DNA of 64,000 nt, taken from the NCBI GenBank assembly GCA_018136815.1, contig CM030938.1:1648202-1712201 (forward strand), given 5' to 3'. Shown here piece after piece: positions 52,563-62,919 of this stretch. The position numbers and the translations under genes were made by a program. The notes beneath the pieces were generated by a model, which was given only the letters and a program-made list of their open reading frames with translations, had not been told where the DNA came from and ran no database searches. The stretch comes from Isochrysis galbana. Its lineage: Eukaryota > Haptophyta > Isochrysidales > Isochrysidaceae. Position 1 is the stretch's first letter. Each line of letters begins with the position of its first letter.

Positions 52563-53669
52563 ATGCTGCTGCGGAGAGCCACGTCGCGTCTCTCCTCCGC
52601 CGTCCGCTCTGCACACACGATCGCGGTGCTAGCGGGCGATGGGATCGGGCCGGAGGTGATGGAGGAGGCAGTCAAGGTCCTCTCCGTCGCCGCCACCAAG
52701 TACTCGCTCGATCTCTCTCTCGAGAAAGCTCTCATCGGAGGAGCAGCGTACGAAGCCTTCGGAGACCACTTCCCACAATCGACTCGCCAGCTCTGTGAGC
52801 GCTCTGCGGCGGTGTTGTACGGCTCAGTGGGCGGGCCGGTGGCCGAACAGCACCTGCCCAAGTGGGCAAACGCTGAGAAGAATGCCGTCCTCGGCATGCG
52901 AAAGGCGTTTGACCTCGCGGTCAATGTGAGGCCAGCCTCCGTCTACCCGGCCATCGCGCACGCGTGCCCGCTCAAGCCGGAGATCGTGAAGGAGGGCGTC
53001 GACCTGGTGATCATCCGCGAGCTCCTTGGTGGCATTTACTTCGGCGAGCACACCACCAACGGCGATGAGGCACACGACACGTGTACCTACTCGTACGACC
53101 AGATTGCGCGCGCGGTCAAGGTTGCCTTTGAGACGGCCGAAAAGCGTCGCAACAAGCTGACGGTCGTGGACAAGGCCAACGTGCTCGACACTTCGCGGCT
53201 CTGGCGCCGTGTCGCCAAGGACATGGCGCCAGGCTACCCTAACGTTGAGCTCGAGTTCATGTACGTCGACAACGCCGCCATGCAGCTCATCCGTGCGCCC
53301 TCCCACTTTGACGTCATTGCCACCGAGAACCTCTTCGGCGACATCCTGTCGGATGCGGCGTCTGTCCTGCCCGGCTCGCTCGGCCTCATGCCCTCCGCCT
53401 CGATCGGCTCCAAGATCAACATGTACGAGCCCTCCGGAGGATCTGCGCCTGATATCGCGGGCAAGAACATTGCCAACCCGGCGGCGCAGATCCTGTGCGC
53501 CTCTATGCTCTGTCGCTACTCCCTCAACGCCATCGAGGCCGCCGATGCCATCGAGGCTGCTGTCAAGGCGACGCTCGAGGAGGGCAAGTACACCTCGGAT
53601 ATTGCGCCGCCCGGCGTCAAGCCGTGTTCCACCACCGAATTCGGTGATGCGGTTGCTGCGAAGATATGA
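52563..53669 (+). CDS. leuB: 3-isopropylmalate dehydrogenase
   Basis: 368 residues, intronless. ATG 52563 follows the GA tract. The first 17 residues ([17 protein letters not shown]) look like a short organellar presequence, then [14 protein letters not shown], the family N-terminus. [11 protein letters not shown] is the substrate loop; Leu-Leu-Gly-Gly there marks isopropylmalate rather than isocitrate or tartrate enzymes. The conserved 'DKANVL' lysine, 'VDNAAMQL' and 'NLFGDILSD' metal- and substrate-binding segments are intact. '[15 protein letters not shown]' is present as [15 protein letters not shown], with Gly in place of the usual His before Gly-Ser. The length is normal. Oxidises 3-isopropylmalate with NAD in leucine synthesis. 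Confidence 0.95.
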   Translation: MLLRRATSRLSSAVRSAHTIAVLAGDGIGPEVMEEAVKVLSVAATKYSLDLSLEKALIGGAAYEAFGDHFPQSTRQLCERSAAVLYGSVGGPVAEQHLPKWANAEKNAVLGMRKAFDLAVNVRPASVYPAIAHACPLKPEIVKEGVDLVIIRELLGGIYFGEHTTNGDEAHDTCTYSYDQIARAVKVAFETAEKRRNKLTVVDKANVLDTSRLWRRVAKDMAPGYPNVELEFMYVDNAAMQLIRAPSHFDVIATENLFGDILSDAASVLPGSLGLMPSASIGSKINMYEPSGGSAPDIAGKNIANPAAQILCASMLCRYSLNAIEAADAIEAAVKATLEEGKYTSDIAPPGVKPCSTTEFGDAVAAKI

Positions 53670-55143
53670 TTGGACAACCTAAACCTCAGTGGCGCCATGC
53701 CAGGCCCATCCCGTTAATGGGGGCGGGAGAGCGCACTCACTCGGTGCCACAGCGTTTTGCTTCGTCCATTCGGCAGGAAGGCGAGTAGTGCCGTAATCAT
53801 AGCCTATTGACTCGCAGGGCAAAGCTCGGTGGGCCACCCGCCGCAGAAGTCGGGGGGCATTGATGCTCGCATTCCAGTTACAACTTGGTATCAACATGGC
53901 ATCAACGGCGTGTAGGACTAGTGTAGGTCACCGCGGCTCTCTGGCGGCAGGCAGCTTTACGAGTCGCCTACGGGGCACCCCTATCGCATAAGCACGTTTT
54001 CATGTCCCGGACGTGGCAACCAGGAAGGTCGCGCCATAGATGATAGATGAAAATGGATGGGTGTGAGAGTGTGCAACTTGAGGTTCCCTTTTTTTTGTGA
54101 GCGCCACGCCCACACTTGGGTAAAAAGTAGACCTACACCGCAAGTTGGACGATCGGAGGGGCAACTGCCACCTGCCATTTCACCATCACGCGATCCCCCA
54201 CGACTTTACAAAACGCAAGACGCAAGCTCCTCTAGCAAGCTTCTCACCGCCCACCCGGTGGTGCCCCCCTTGCTTGATCGTTAGACAAACGGGGACCTCT
54301 TGTGGCGGAGGCCCCCGGGGGGGTGCGGAGAGCATAATAGTAATATTCTTGATGAATGACCCGGCCACAATCACTAGGGGGGGTGCGGAGGCTATCGGCT
54401 ATCCACTAATACAATGGGTGACTGAGGGGCTGAATAAGCTCTCACGTCTCACGCTATGGGCTATGGGTTCGGGTGCTATGGATTACTAAAAAAATGGGGA
54501 CCCTCGGGCCCAAGGCAATTATTGCGAATAGCGAGTAGTATTCATAAACCCAATTCACAAGCCTCGGACAGTCGCAGTGAAACATATTACGGCCCCCCCT
54601 CCGGTATCTCAAGGTTGATGGCGAGGCGCGCACAACGAATGATGATGCCCTGGGCTTGGGCATCGCCAGCGCTCACCTCGTCCACAAAGTTTATTACATT
54701 AGCTTATGCTTACCTATGCTGTATGTTGCTATGCACGCACTTGAACGCGTGCCTAAGTATCACTATGAACGCTAGCAGACGCTAAACGCTTAAACTAAAA
54801 CCGCTGAGATAAGCTGTCGCATACGTTTGCCTAGCTGCTAGGCGATGCGGTACATACGATAGAATCACTTGTCGCAGGCATCTAATTTGATCTCTCGCAA
54901 CTTGCTGTGCAACACGCACACGTGAACAAGTGTGATGAGCATCCAGCCAGAAAAGAGGGAAGCAAATGTGCTTGTTGAACAAGTTGGAGGAAAAGTAAAT
55001 GCAGAAAAATTCAAAATTCGAGGCTCCCCTATGGCTTGCACGAGGTGTCTGCGCCGCGTCCTAGACAGTCAGGATAGCGTCGGGAGAAGGTGACCGTCGT
55101 TGTGTAGGCAGAGACACGCTACCGACACGGATGTTAGCGTGAC
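53670..55143. other. intergenic between convergent genes
   Basis: Between the 3' ends of leuB (+) and the LRR-IQ gene (-). No gene recognised. A short GC-rich phrase GGGGGGTGCGGAG repeats at 54318 and 54378. Confidence 0.5.
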
Positions 55144-58100
55144 TCAAATCAACTGGGCGCCATCTGAGGCAAGCACATAGTCTATGACAAACAATGGAAT
55201 CATCCGGTCCGACACTCCGTCGCCTATGGTTCGGCAATGACCGGCGTGCGCTGCTCTATGCGTTGGATGCGTCCACGACATTGCGAGTACAGTCCTCCAA
55301 ATGCAAAGAGCAAGCGACCCGCCCTTGTCGCCGACTTGATTGGTGCGAGCTCCAAGATTGGCGACACCATCCTTCGCAGCGAGGCTTGGATCCTTCAAGT
55401 CCGTGCACACATCACTTTCCGTAGAAGAGGCAAGACCGCTGGGGAGGATGGGTGGGCCCACATGGACCAACTCTTCGGAAAATACAAGGTCGCGCGTAGG
55501 CCCATTCTGCACTTGTGGCCAAAGCGCTTCTCTCACAAAGTGGGCGATGGAATCAAGACTTCCACTGCCAAAAAGAAGCCGTGGCGACTCTTGATTTGCT
55601 CCCGAACAGGTCATCTCGTCAGAGCTCTCGTCACTAGCGCTGCTTCGGCGGCGCGAAGGCGCGACCACCTTCGCGTGCCCTCCACATGCACATCGCCGCC
55701 GCGAAGCAGCTGCCACAGAGGCATTCAATGCCTCTTGTAAGATGGCTGGTGGCACGTGCCTACGCAGCTGCATTACTCGTAAAGGAATATAGCTGTACAG
55801 GGATTTTGTGTGCATGGAGGCTCCAATAGTGGAAAAATCGGTGAACCGGTTGTAGTAAACCGGGTCCCCACAAGTTCGTAGCGCATTCGGCGGAAGCTGT
55901 AGTTGAAGTAGCCGTCGGCAGGTGCGAAAGGCGAGCGAATCGGCAGGCAATGCCTCCACACTTGCGCCAAGACGAAGCGGTGCCAACGCTGATCCCGGCC
56001 ATATCATGTGATCAGTTTGCATGCTACGAATTTCCGGCGCGTTAGCTGCCCGGGCGGCTTCTGCTCCGCAATTCCTGCTGGCTTCCCGTGAGGCTTCGGT
56101 CTCACCCTTACTTGGTCGTGAGCGCTGCCCAGCATACGCTCTGGTGCCCTTCACGGAGCTTACTTCTACACCGGAACACGTGCAGCGCTCGCATGAGACG
56201 CGATGTTCCCCTCGCCGCCTGCCCTCCATTGATCCTTCGACAGCGGGCCCGCCCAACTGCACCACCTCGCTGATTGTGGCACACGCCCGTCGGCTACTGT
56301 TTGCGTCACGCACGTCTCCGCAATGTGTGCTTTGCGTTGCGGCCGCTGGCCGCTTGCGTGAGAGGCGCGGTGCTGGCCGAACAGTTGGCCGAATGGGCAC
56401 GCCGAGCGGTTTGTCCGGTGAGATCTTCCTCGCGCGCATCGGCCTACGGGAAGCACGTGCATGAAGACGCTGTACCACCGCCGAGATCTGAGAGGAGCGA
56501 AGCACCAGGTGGCCCGAAGGTGCGATGGCCTTGGCAGTAGTAACCCTGTCTTGAGGCTGCGATTGGCCTGGTTTGTGCGAGCTTCGGGGCGACGACCCCG
56601 AGCGGCCGTGTGCAGAGGGCCCATCTCGAATCGGAGCCCGACCTTCACGAGAGACCGAGGCTATATCGCGCGCGGCTGTAATCGCTAGAGGTCGGCGAGA
56701 CGATGAAATTTTAGGTTGAGGTTTGGTCCGTGGTGGTGTATACATTTCATCGGGAGGTACCATAATGATTTGAGTCAAAGCGAACCCGGATGGTGGCTGC
56801 TCCTCGTTGCAGACTTGAGCCTGGCCAATAACGGGGGTGAATGGCGTGGGGGCCTCACGCACACTTGCAGCATCACGTGCCGCGAGCTCCATGGTGCCCG
56901 GATAATTACCAGTATCAGTATTCAAGTAACCTAGTGTAACGTTAGCACAGAAGGCTGTGCTTGGTGGTTCATGGCTGGCGCTCCCGGCTGCAGTTGTGGG
57001 GGCGCCTACGACTGACGAGGCCACAACAATGGCAGTGCTTGGGGAGTCGAGGGGTTCTGCAGCCATCTCGGCGTGTGAGCCTTCGTGGACGGCGCTACCG
57101 ACTACCATAACACCGTTCTTGTCCACGCGGGCATCGGCCTCGAAAGGTGCTCTTGGGGCGAAGGCGCTGCTCTCGCCACCGGGAAGGACTGGAAGAAATT
57201 TGTGTGCTGTTTCACTACATGCCGCACATGACGATTCATGCGACACCAGCTCTTCAATCGTCAAACAGTCGCTCTCTTGGGTCGGACTGTTTTCCAAGGG
57301 GCTTCGCGCAACGTCAGTTTCGTATTTGGCCAATCCATCCATCTTCGATGGACTAAGTGAAGGAGGACCCTTTGTCGTTGGGACTTGGATTGTGCCGATG
57401 GTCCCACTCTCGGCGCCCTGGTCAATCGAAGGAAACCCGACGGCAACGACTTGGCCTCTGAGCCTGCTTGCCTCCACAGGTATCCTAGGAGTGAGCACTG
57501 ATCCGCTGGCCATACTTCTTGCGCTCACAGTATTTGATCCAGAAGGGTTGTTGGAAGGGGTGGGAGGCAAGACGGGCTGTGCTAGAGGTTCTAGGATAGT
57601 CATCCGACCAGCCGGATCATTGACGCTGGTCTCCGTGAGATGGAGACTCGGTTGTCGTAGGCGTATCGGCGCTGCACATTGATCTGAGAACGCACTGCTT
57701 GGTGAGGCTGCGAAAGGACTGCACGGTGCGGATTTCCCCAAACATGTATTCCCTCGCGGCGAGGACAAGATTTCACTAGACGAGATCGCACCTGGATGAG
57801 ATGCTCTTTGGTCCGTCGACGCGTGCGCGGAGTCCGCGGCTTTGGTCCCAAAACAAGTGCTCCTATCCGGCCCTCGATCATTTGCGCCTAGCGGTTCCTC
57901 GGTGTTGACCGTGGGTTCGTAATGTGCATCTATAGCTACCGGTACAAGCGTGGGGCTCTCCCGTATCCCTTTCAGCTGCATGAAGCTGGAGACAGCAACC
58001 TGCTTCTCGTCGACGCACACGTCCTTCCCAAATGAGCTGGCCTCCACCATTGCATGGACAACTTCCAAGGTGGCATTGCTACTGCACACCAAATCCATAG

Positions 58101-61100
58101 CCATATCTAGAGCTGTGATGGACGCGGCAGCCGGGACAGACGCTATGTTGTCAATGGCTAAGCTACTTGAGCACCGCGTGCCGACCTCGGACCATGGGCC
58201 AACCGCCGTGCCAACCTCCGTGAGCTTCGTGGGTACAACGTCCACCTCTGCCACACTGATTGCTTGGGTCTGTACTTCGACATCAGCTTCGACCCGCTTC
58301 CCATTATGAACAGTAGCCGACGATTTGGCCCTTTGCGCGTGCTTCTCTAGCACGGTATTGGTCGCGTGCTGTCCCGCCCGGATCGACGTGCGTGAGCGTT
58401 CACCAACAGTTTGAGTTGCGTCCACGTCGTGCTCTACCTTGGCTCGCTCGCGAGTGTCGCGGGTAGACTTTGTAGCTATCGCATGATGCGCAGCCGAATC
58501 AGCCACTCGGGCGACGGCATCCTTGTTATGGCTGCCGAGACCACCGCTGCCCCGAACTTGGCTATCTTGTGCAACAGCACAATCGTAGTTGCTCTCGAGA
58601 TCATCGTTGTCATGAATATGGCCAGCTTGTGCAATGGCGTGACCGTCGTGGCTGCCGAGACAATTGCTGCCCTGGTCTTGTTCAATCTCCTCCGCAACGG
58701 CAACGGCGGAGTGCCTGATTTCAAAGCCGACGTGCGTGCCGACTCCGTCATTGCCAACACCGGGCGCTTCATCGCATGAGACGCAATGAGTTTTGCTGAC
58801 GTCTGAACTGGGGCTCATCTTGTCCCCCTTTGCCGACCTTTCGATCTTGTCGCCCTCCTCTCGAAAACTCGCAACGGCTTCACGCACCTCTGTGACCTCT
58901 GCCCCTTCCTCCACCGTCTCCAACACCCAATTCGCGCACTTGGCGCCCCAACCGTCGGACACGCCTGCGGTGCGTAGCAAACCTCCGCGAGGACGCCACG
59001 CAGAAGACGGGCCTAGGTCTCCTGCTGAGGAGGCGGGCCCTGTTGCATCGGCGGGACCCAACACGAGCGCATTGCTCCCGCTCGTGTGGGTTAAGCCTAG
59101 ACCACTCAGATGGAGTTGCGGGGTGCTCGACGACGAGGGCGTTTGTAGTGAGCGCACCTCTGCTGTGGCTTCACGCCAACGCGCCTCTGCTTTAGCCCTT
59201 CGTCGGCGCACAAGAACTGCGCGTATCGCCGCCTGAATCACATTGACCGCAGCACTTTTCACTATGGTACCTCTCGAGCGGATCAACTCCCTCGAACCAC
59301 TTGCAGCTCGAGCGGTTATCATAGGTGCAGGCTCATTGATAGACCAAGCGTCCATCGCGCTGCCATGCAGATGTGGCGGTGCTGACAACGGAAGTTGTGA
59401 TGGTGATGCAGCGCCGCCACCGCCGATCCATTTGGGATAGGCTCTAGGGTCGCATGGGCTGAACGAAAGCCCGAGCTGCGGCGACCACGAAGCGCAGGAC
59501 GGGCTCGGCGAGGGTGATGCGGCGGTGCTCAGGCCTGGGACAGGCGACGGATTTGTTGAAATTGGTAGACCAAAGAACTGTGGCGTCGAGGATATTGAAG
59601 AGAGAGGTGAAGAGAATCCCGATGTGTGCTGACACGGGGACACCAAAAGCATGGGCGCAGAGGGCTTCGGGGCTGCGACAGGTGCCAGAGGAGCACCTGC
59701 CGCCCAATAATGATAGCCACTATTTCTATCCGTCAAAGGTGGCGGCCTCAAGTGATGATCAGCACTGCCAAGCCTATCATGGAATGTGGGAAGTTTTCCT
59801 TGGCGCTCGTCAGCATCGGCACCAAGCGTAAGGGGATCGGAAGGTTCTAGACTCAGGGGTGAGCCAGGGCGGGTACCTAGAGGAAAGGAAGTAGCCGAGA
59901 GTGATAGAGCATCGGCACGACCGAATGCAGACCTTGTGTTGGTGCAAGTTTTTGGTAAGCCCGCAGCTGAACGAGCTTGGGCCTCGGAGCGTCGACCACC
60001 GTGCAGTGTAGAAATTGGCTGAGGCTGCGGCGTGGCTGGGCGTGTGCCAAGGGGGAATCCGAGAATATGCTGCTGATCGGCTTGTGTGGAATCCAATGTA
60101 ACGCTTGAGGGGGTCATGGCCGTGAGAGATTCACTGGACCAGCGACATTCACTGGGCGGCTGTTGACCGACGCTCTCTGGGCCAAACCCTAGCGGAATGC
60201 CATTGAAATCGCCGCCCAAAAGCCCCGATTGATTTTGCGGGACTTCGTGGGAGCTCGGCATCATCCTTTCGAGATTTGAGTAGGCTCTTCCACCAAGATG
60301 GCTACTATCATAGCAATCACAATTACAGCTATCGCCCGCACATCTGAGGGGGATATCATTCGTAAGCGCGACCGCCTTCCCAACCGCCATGAGCCCCTCC
60401 GCGTCCCGATTCACGTCCGCTCGTCGCATTTCTGCTTGCGCTTCTTCGGCTGCAATGGTGCGTGTCCGGGCCGCACTCTGTACTGGCTCGCAGCCAGTTT
60501 GCCAATTGGATTTTGGGCCACGTGCCGCAGCCTCAACGTTTTCGTGGGCGATTGAGGAAGCCTCATCACTGCATTCACACTGCTTCCATTCCGCATGGTC
60601 TCGATGGAGCTCAGCAAATTCGTCCGATCGCTTCTCGTCCTCATGAGGCCGAGGGCATAGATCGTACGCTTCCTCACATTCCGCGATTGGTTCTGACATA
60701 TATACAAAAGAAGGGCAGATGGCAGCTTCACAACTCGATGGGAGAGTGTCGGCCGGCAAGGCGAGCCTCGGAACATCCGGAGCAGAAGACAGGAGATTAC
60801 GCGAAGGCTGTATGTCAAAAATATCGGCCGCATTGCCCGCATTGCTACCTTTTGTTGTAGGCATTGCAAGCGTGCCAAACCTTGGCTGATTTTGGGAGGA
60901 AAGCAACCGCGAGCTTGCCAAGTGGTGGAACCCAAATCGTTCTACTCGACTGCCATCCCACCTGGCTCGGAAGCGCAATTCTGTGCAATTGTCTGCCCAT
61001 TGTCGCAAGGCGCGCCGGATTGCGACAACTCGGCCGTGCGTCCACGATCGCGCCATCATTCCTCCAAGACCCATTGCACCCGGTGGAGATTGACATTTCG

Positions 61101-62175
61101 CAGCGCTCTGTACCCTGGTATGAATCGAATGATGATGCGCATCGGGCAAAGAGGTGGAGAATAGTGCAAGTTGTGTACCGGCGGCACCACCCTCTGAGTC
61201 AAGATAGAGACTGGGGTCGCGGATAGATACAGCATCCGCATGCAAATGCGAGGTTACACAATTCGCGGGAGAGCCCAGTTCCTTCGATGGGGTCACGCCA
61301 ACTTCGTCATCAGCACTCTTACGGCCAGATATGCCTGGCACCACAGCTAAACGAGACCAGTAGGCCGGAGAGTGCGGCCGGTTCGGATGGGCTTCGGCCG
61401 CCGAATGATCCTTCTCTCCATTGCCATCACTTGAAGAGCTTGATGGCGGCATCGCCATCGCTCCTCCCCGCGCCAAATCTGGCATGCGCGCACAGAGGGA
61501 ACGCTCGAGATCGTCAACAACAAGCCCATCCAAGATTCTCAGACGCGGTGCGCCGCCAACCGCACGGGCTCTCCAAGTAACACGCGTCAGCAAGGGTGGC
61601 TGCCCAGCAACCTCCCCTATTGGTCCTCCCTCATCAAGTGAGCTGCTACCAATTACGGTGCCCTCCTCGTAAAAGCTGGCTGAGAAGGGGTTGAAGCGGG
61701 CGTCGAGCCGAACAAGTCGACGGCATGGACGCAGAGCTGCGGCGAGAGCGTGTCCATCAGCCAGGAGATTGTCTTTCACATCCAGATCGCGGAGCCGTCT
61801 GCACGCTCCAATGCCAGCGCACGAGTGCAGCCTGTTCTGTCGTAGATCGAGTGTGAGCAGCTGAGTGAAATGCTCGATCCAAGGAAGGAGTAGGGCAATC
61901 TGATTGCGAGCCGCAAGCACCACTCGCACCTCCCCTACCCGCTCTGGCACTCGCAGCTGCTGAAGCCCACAGTCACAGAGCTGAAGCTGCTCCACCGGAC
62001 TGCCGCTCCCAGGCGGCTGGTACGTGGCTGACGAGGCGCCCGGCTGTGTGCCACACGCAGTTCGAGCTGGGCCCTCGGCGGGCAACAGCTCGCCGCACAT
62101 CTCTCCCGCCGGGGAAGCGCGAGGAGGGCCAGGCTCTCGGCTTCGCCTCTGCTGCGCTCGCGCCTCGCTCCCCAT
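55144..62175 (-). CDS. giant LRR-IQ protein
   Basis: 2343 residues in one uninterrupted frame from ATG 62175. Residues about 60-200 form leucine-rich repeats of the SDS22/LRRC type, ending in an LRR cap (LRILDGLVVDDLE). Most of the remainder is disordered and Ser/Pro-rich. An IQ motif at about 975-995 (VIQAAIRAVLVRRRR) should bind calmodulin, and a second weaker one lies near 1910 (AVVQRLHARASRRP). About 1130-1205 contains three diverged repeats built on GSH-D/N-x-x-AIAQ. The last 250 residues are again ordered, with a conserved-looking 'VYYNRFTDFS' block and a CACGGH cluster. LRR-IQ proteins of this type are often axonemal or centrosomal; here that is inference. The length without introns is remarkable next to the 13-exon gene nearby. 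Confidence 0.8.
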   Translation of the reverse strand: MGSEARAQQRRSREPGPPRASPAGEMCGELLPAEGPARTACGTQPGASSATYQPPGSGSPVEQLQLCDCGLQQLRVPERVGEVRVVLAARNQIALLLPWIEHFTQLLTLDLRQNRLHSCAGIGACRRLRDLDVKDNLLADGHALAAALRPCRRLVRLDARFNPFSASFYEEGTVIGSSSLDEGGPIGEVAGQPPLLTRVTWRARAVGGAPRLRILDGLVVDDLERSLCARMPDLARGGAMAMPPSSSSSDGNGEKDHSAAEAHPNRPHSPAYWSRLAVVPGISGRKSADDEVGVTPSKELGSPANCVTSHLHADAVSIRDPSLYLDSEGGAAGTQLALFSTSLPDAHHHSIHTRVQSAAKCQSPPGAMGLGGMMARSWTHGRVVAIRRALRQWADNCTELRFRARWDGSRVERFGFHHLASSRLLSSQNQPRFGTLAMPTTKGSNAGNAADIFDIQPSRNLLSSAPDVPRLALPADTLPSSCEAAICPSFVYMSEPIAECEEAYDLCPRPHEDEKRSDEFAELHRDHAEWKQCECSDEASSIAHENVEAAARGPKSNWQTGCEPVQSAARTRTIAAEEAQAEMRRADVNRDAEGLMAVGKAVALTNDIPLRCAGDSCNCDCYDSSHLGGRAYSNLERMMPSSHEVPQNQSGLLGGDFNGIPLGFGPESVGQQPPSECRWSSESLTAMTPSSVTLDSTQADQQHILGFPLGTRPATPQPQPISTLHGGRRSEAQARSAAGLPKTCTNTRSAFGRADALSLSATSFPLGTRPGSPLSLEPSDPLTLGADADERQGKLPTFHDRLGSADHHLRPPPLTDRNSGYHYWAAGAPLAPVAAPKPSAPMLLVSPCQHTSGFSSPLSSISSTPQFFGLPISTNPSPVPGLSTAASPSPSPSCASWSPQLGLSFSPCDPRAYPKWIGGGGAASPSQLPLSAPPHLHGSAMDAWSINEPAPMITARAASGSRELIRSRGTIVKSAAVNVIQAAIRAVLVRRRRAKAEARWREATAEVRSLQTPSSSSTPQLHLSGLGLTHTSGSNALVLGPADATGPASSAGDLGPSSAWRPRGGLLRTAGVSDGWGAKCANWVLETVEEGAEVTEVREAVASFREEGDKIERSAKGDKMSPSSDVSKTHCVSCDEAPGVGNDGVGTHVGFEIRHSAVAVAEEIEQDQGSNCLGSHDGHAIAQAGHIHDNDDLESNYDCAVAQDSQVRGSGGLGSHNKDAVARVADSAAHHAIATKSTRDTRERAKVEHDVDATQTVGERSRTSIRAGQHATNTVLEKHAQRAKSSATVHNGKRVEADVEVQTQAISVAEVDVVPTKLTEVGTAVGPWSEVGTRCSSSLAIDNIASVPAAASITALDMAMDLVCSSNATLEVVHAMVEASSFGKDVCVDEKQVAVSSFMQLKGIRESPTLVPVAIDAHYEPTVNTEEPLGANDRGPDRSTCFGTKAADSAHASTDQRASHPGAISSSEILSSPRGNTCLGKSAPCSPFAASPSSAFSDQCAAPIRLRQPSLHLTETSVNDPAGRMTILEPLAQPVLPPTPSNNPSGSNTVSARSMASGSVLTPRIPVEASRLRGQVVAVGFPSIDQGAESGTIGTIQVPTTKGPPSLSPSKMDGLAKYETDVARSPLENSPTQESDCLTIEELVSHESSCAACSETAHKFLPVLPGGESSAFAPRAPFEADARVDKNGVMVVGSAVHEGSHAEMAAEPLDSPSTAIVVASSVVGAPTTAAGSASHEPPSTAFCANVTLGYLNTDTGNYPGTMELAARDAASVREAPTPFTPVIGQAQVCNEEQPPSGFALTQIIMVPPDEMYTPPRTKPQPKISSSRRPLAITAARDIASVSREGRAPIRDGPSAHGRSGSSPRSSHKPGQSQPQDRVTTAKAIAPSGHLVLRSSQISAVVQRLHARASRRPMRARKISPDKPLGVPIRPTVRPAPRLSRKRPAAATQSTHCGDVRDANSSRRACATISEVVQLGGPAVEGSMEGRRRGEHRVSCERCTCSGVEVSSVKGTRAYAGQRSRPSKGETEASREASRNCGAEAARAANAPEIRSMQTDHMIWPGSALAPLRLGASVEALPADSLAFRTCRRLLQLQLPPNALRTCGDPVYYNRFTDFSTIGASMHTKSLYSYIPLRVMQLRRHVPPAILQEALNASVAAASRRRCACGGHAKVVAPSRRRSSASDESSDEMTCSGANQESPRLLFGSGSLDSIAHFVREALWPQVQNGPTRDLVFSEELVHVGPPILPSGLASSTESDVCTDLKDPSLAAKDGVANLGARTNQVGDKGGSLALCIWRTVLAMSWTHPTHRAAHAGHCRTIGDGVSDRMIPLFVIDYVLASDGAQLI

Positions 62176-62919
62176 TTTTTCCCGCCCCTCTCGCGCCCGT
62201 CCCCTTGGCGTCCTGCTAAAAATAATGCTCTTTATTTGTTTTCTACCTTACTCTACTTTCGGGTATTGCGCTATTTCTTCTCTCCGTTCTCACCTCCCTG
62301 TCAGCTGCCAGAGTTCTCTTGTTGTGCTGGTTTAACCCTAGTGCTGTGGGATCGTAGCCTTTAGTCGGTGGCAATGGAGTTCCCGTTGGTAGATCGTCGG
62401 CCTCTTGCTCATGCTGGGCGACCACTCCTCTCTCCTCTCGCCTCCGCTCACCAAGAAGCGCGCAGGAGGTTAGGCGCGCGGCAAGCTAAAGCTAAGCTTC
62501 AAGCTAGCAAGCGCGAGGCCAATGTGGCAGGGGCGTGGAAAAGGGCAAACGTCATAGGTCAAAGGGCCATACTATCAGAGTAATGGTAATGAATACTTGT
62601 TGTATAGATTCTTGCGTAGAGGAGACAGAGCAAGAGATAGGAGAGTATCAGCATCAAGTAGGGCCGTCCAATGCCCAATGTCAATGCGAAAAAAAATTCG
62701 ATTTTTAGAGGAGCCCCTCTTAGCATGAAAGAGCAAATTCAAGCTTCCTATAGGCGTGAGAACAGTACGCACATCCACCCTCCTGCTCGGAGGTGACGAG
62801 GTGACCCTCGCCTGCTTGCTACTCCAACGACTTCTTCGATCTACAGCATTATTCATCGCCTTTCTACGCCATCGATATCGACGTCGTTGAGGACGCGCCT
62901 CACAACAACAGTGCGCACA
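62176..62919. promoter_or_regulatory. intergenic; likely promoter of LRR-IQ gene
   Basis: Space between the LRR-IQ start and the end of the next minus-strand gene. TTTATTTG lies at 62230 and no frame of interest is present. Confidence 0.4.
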
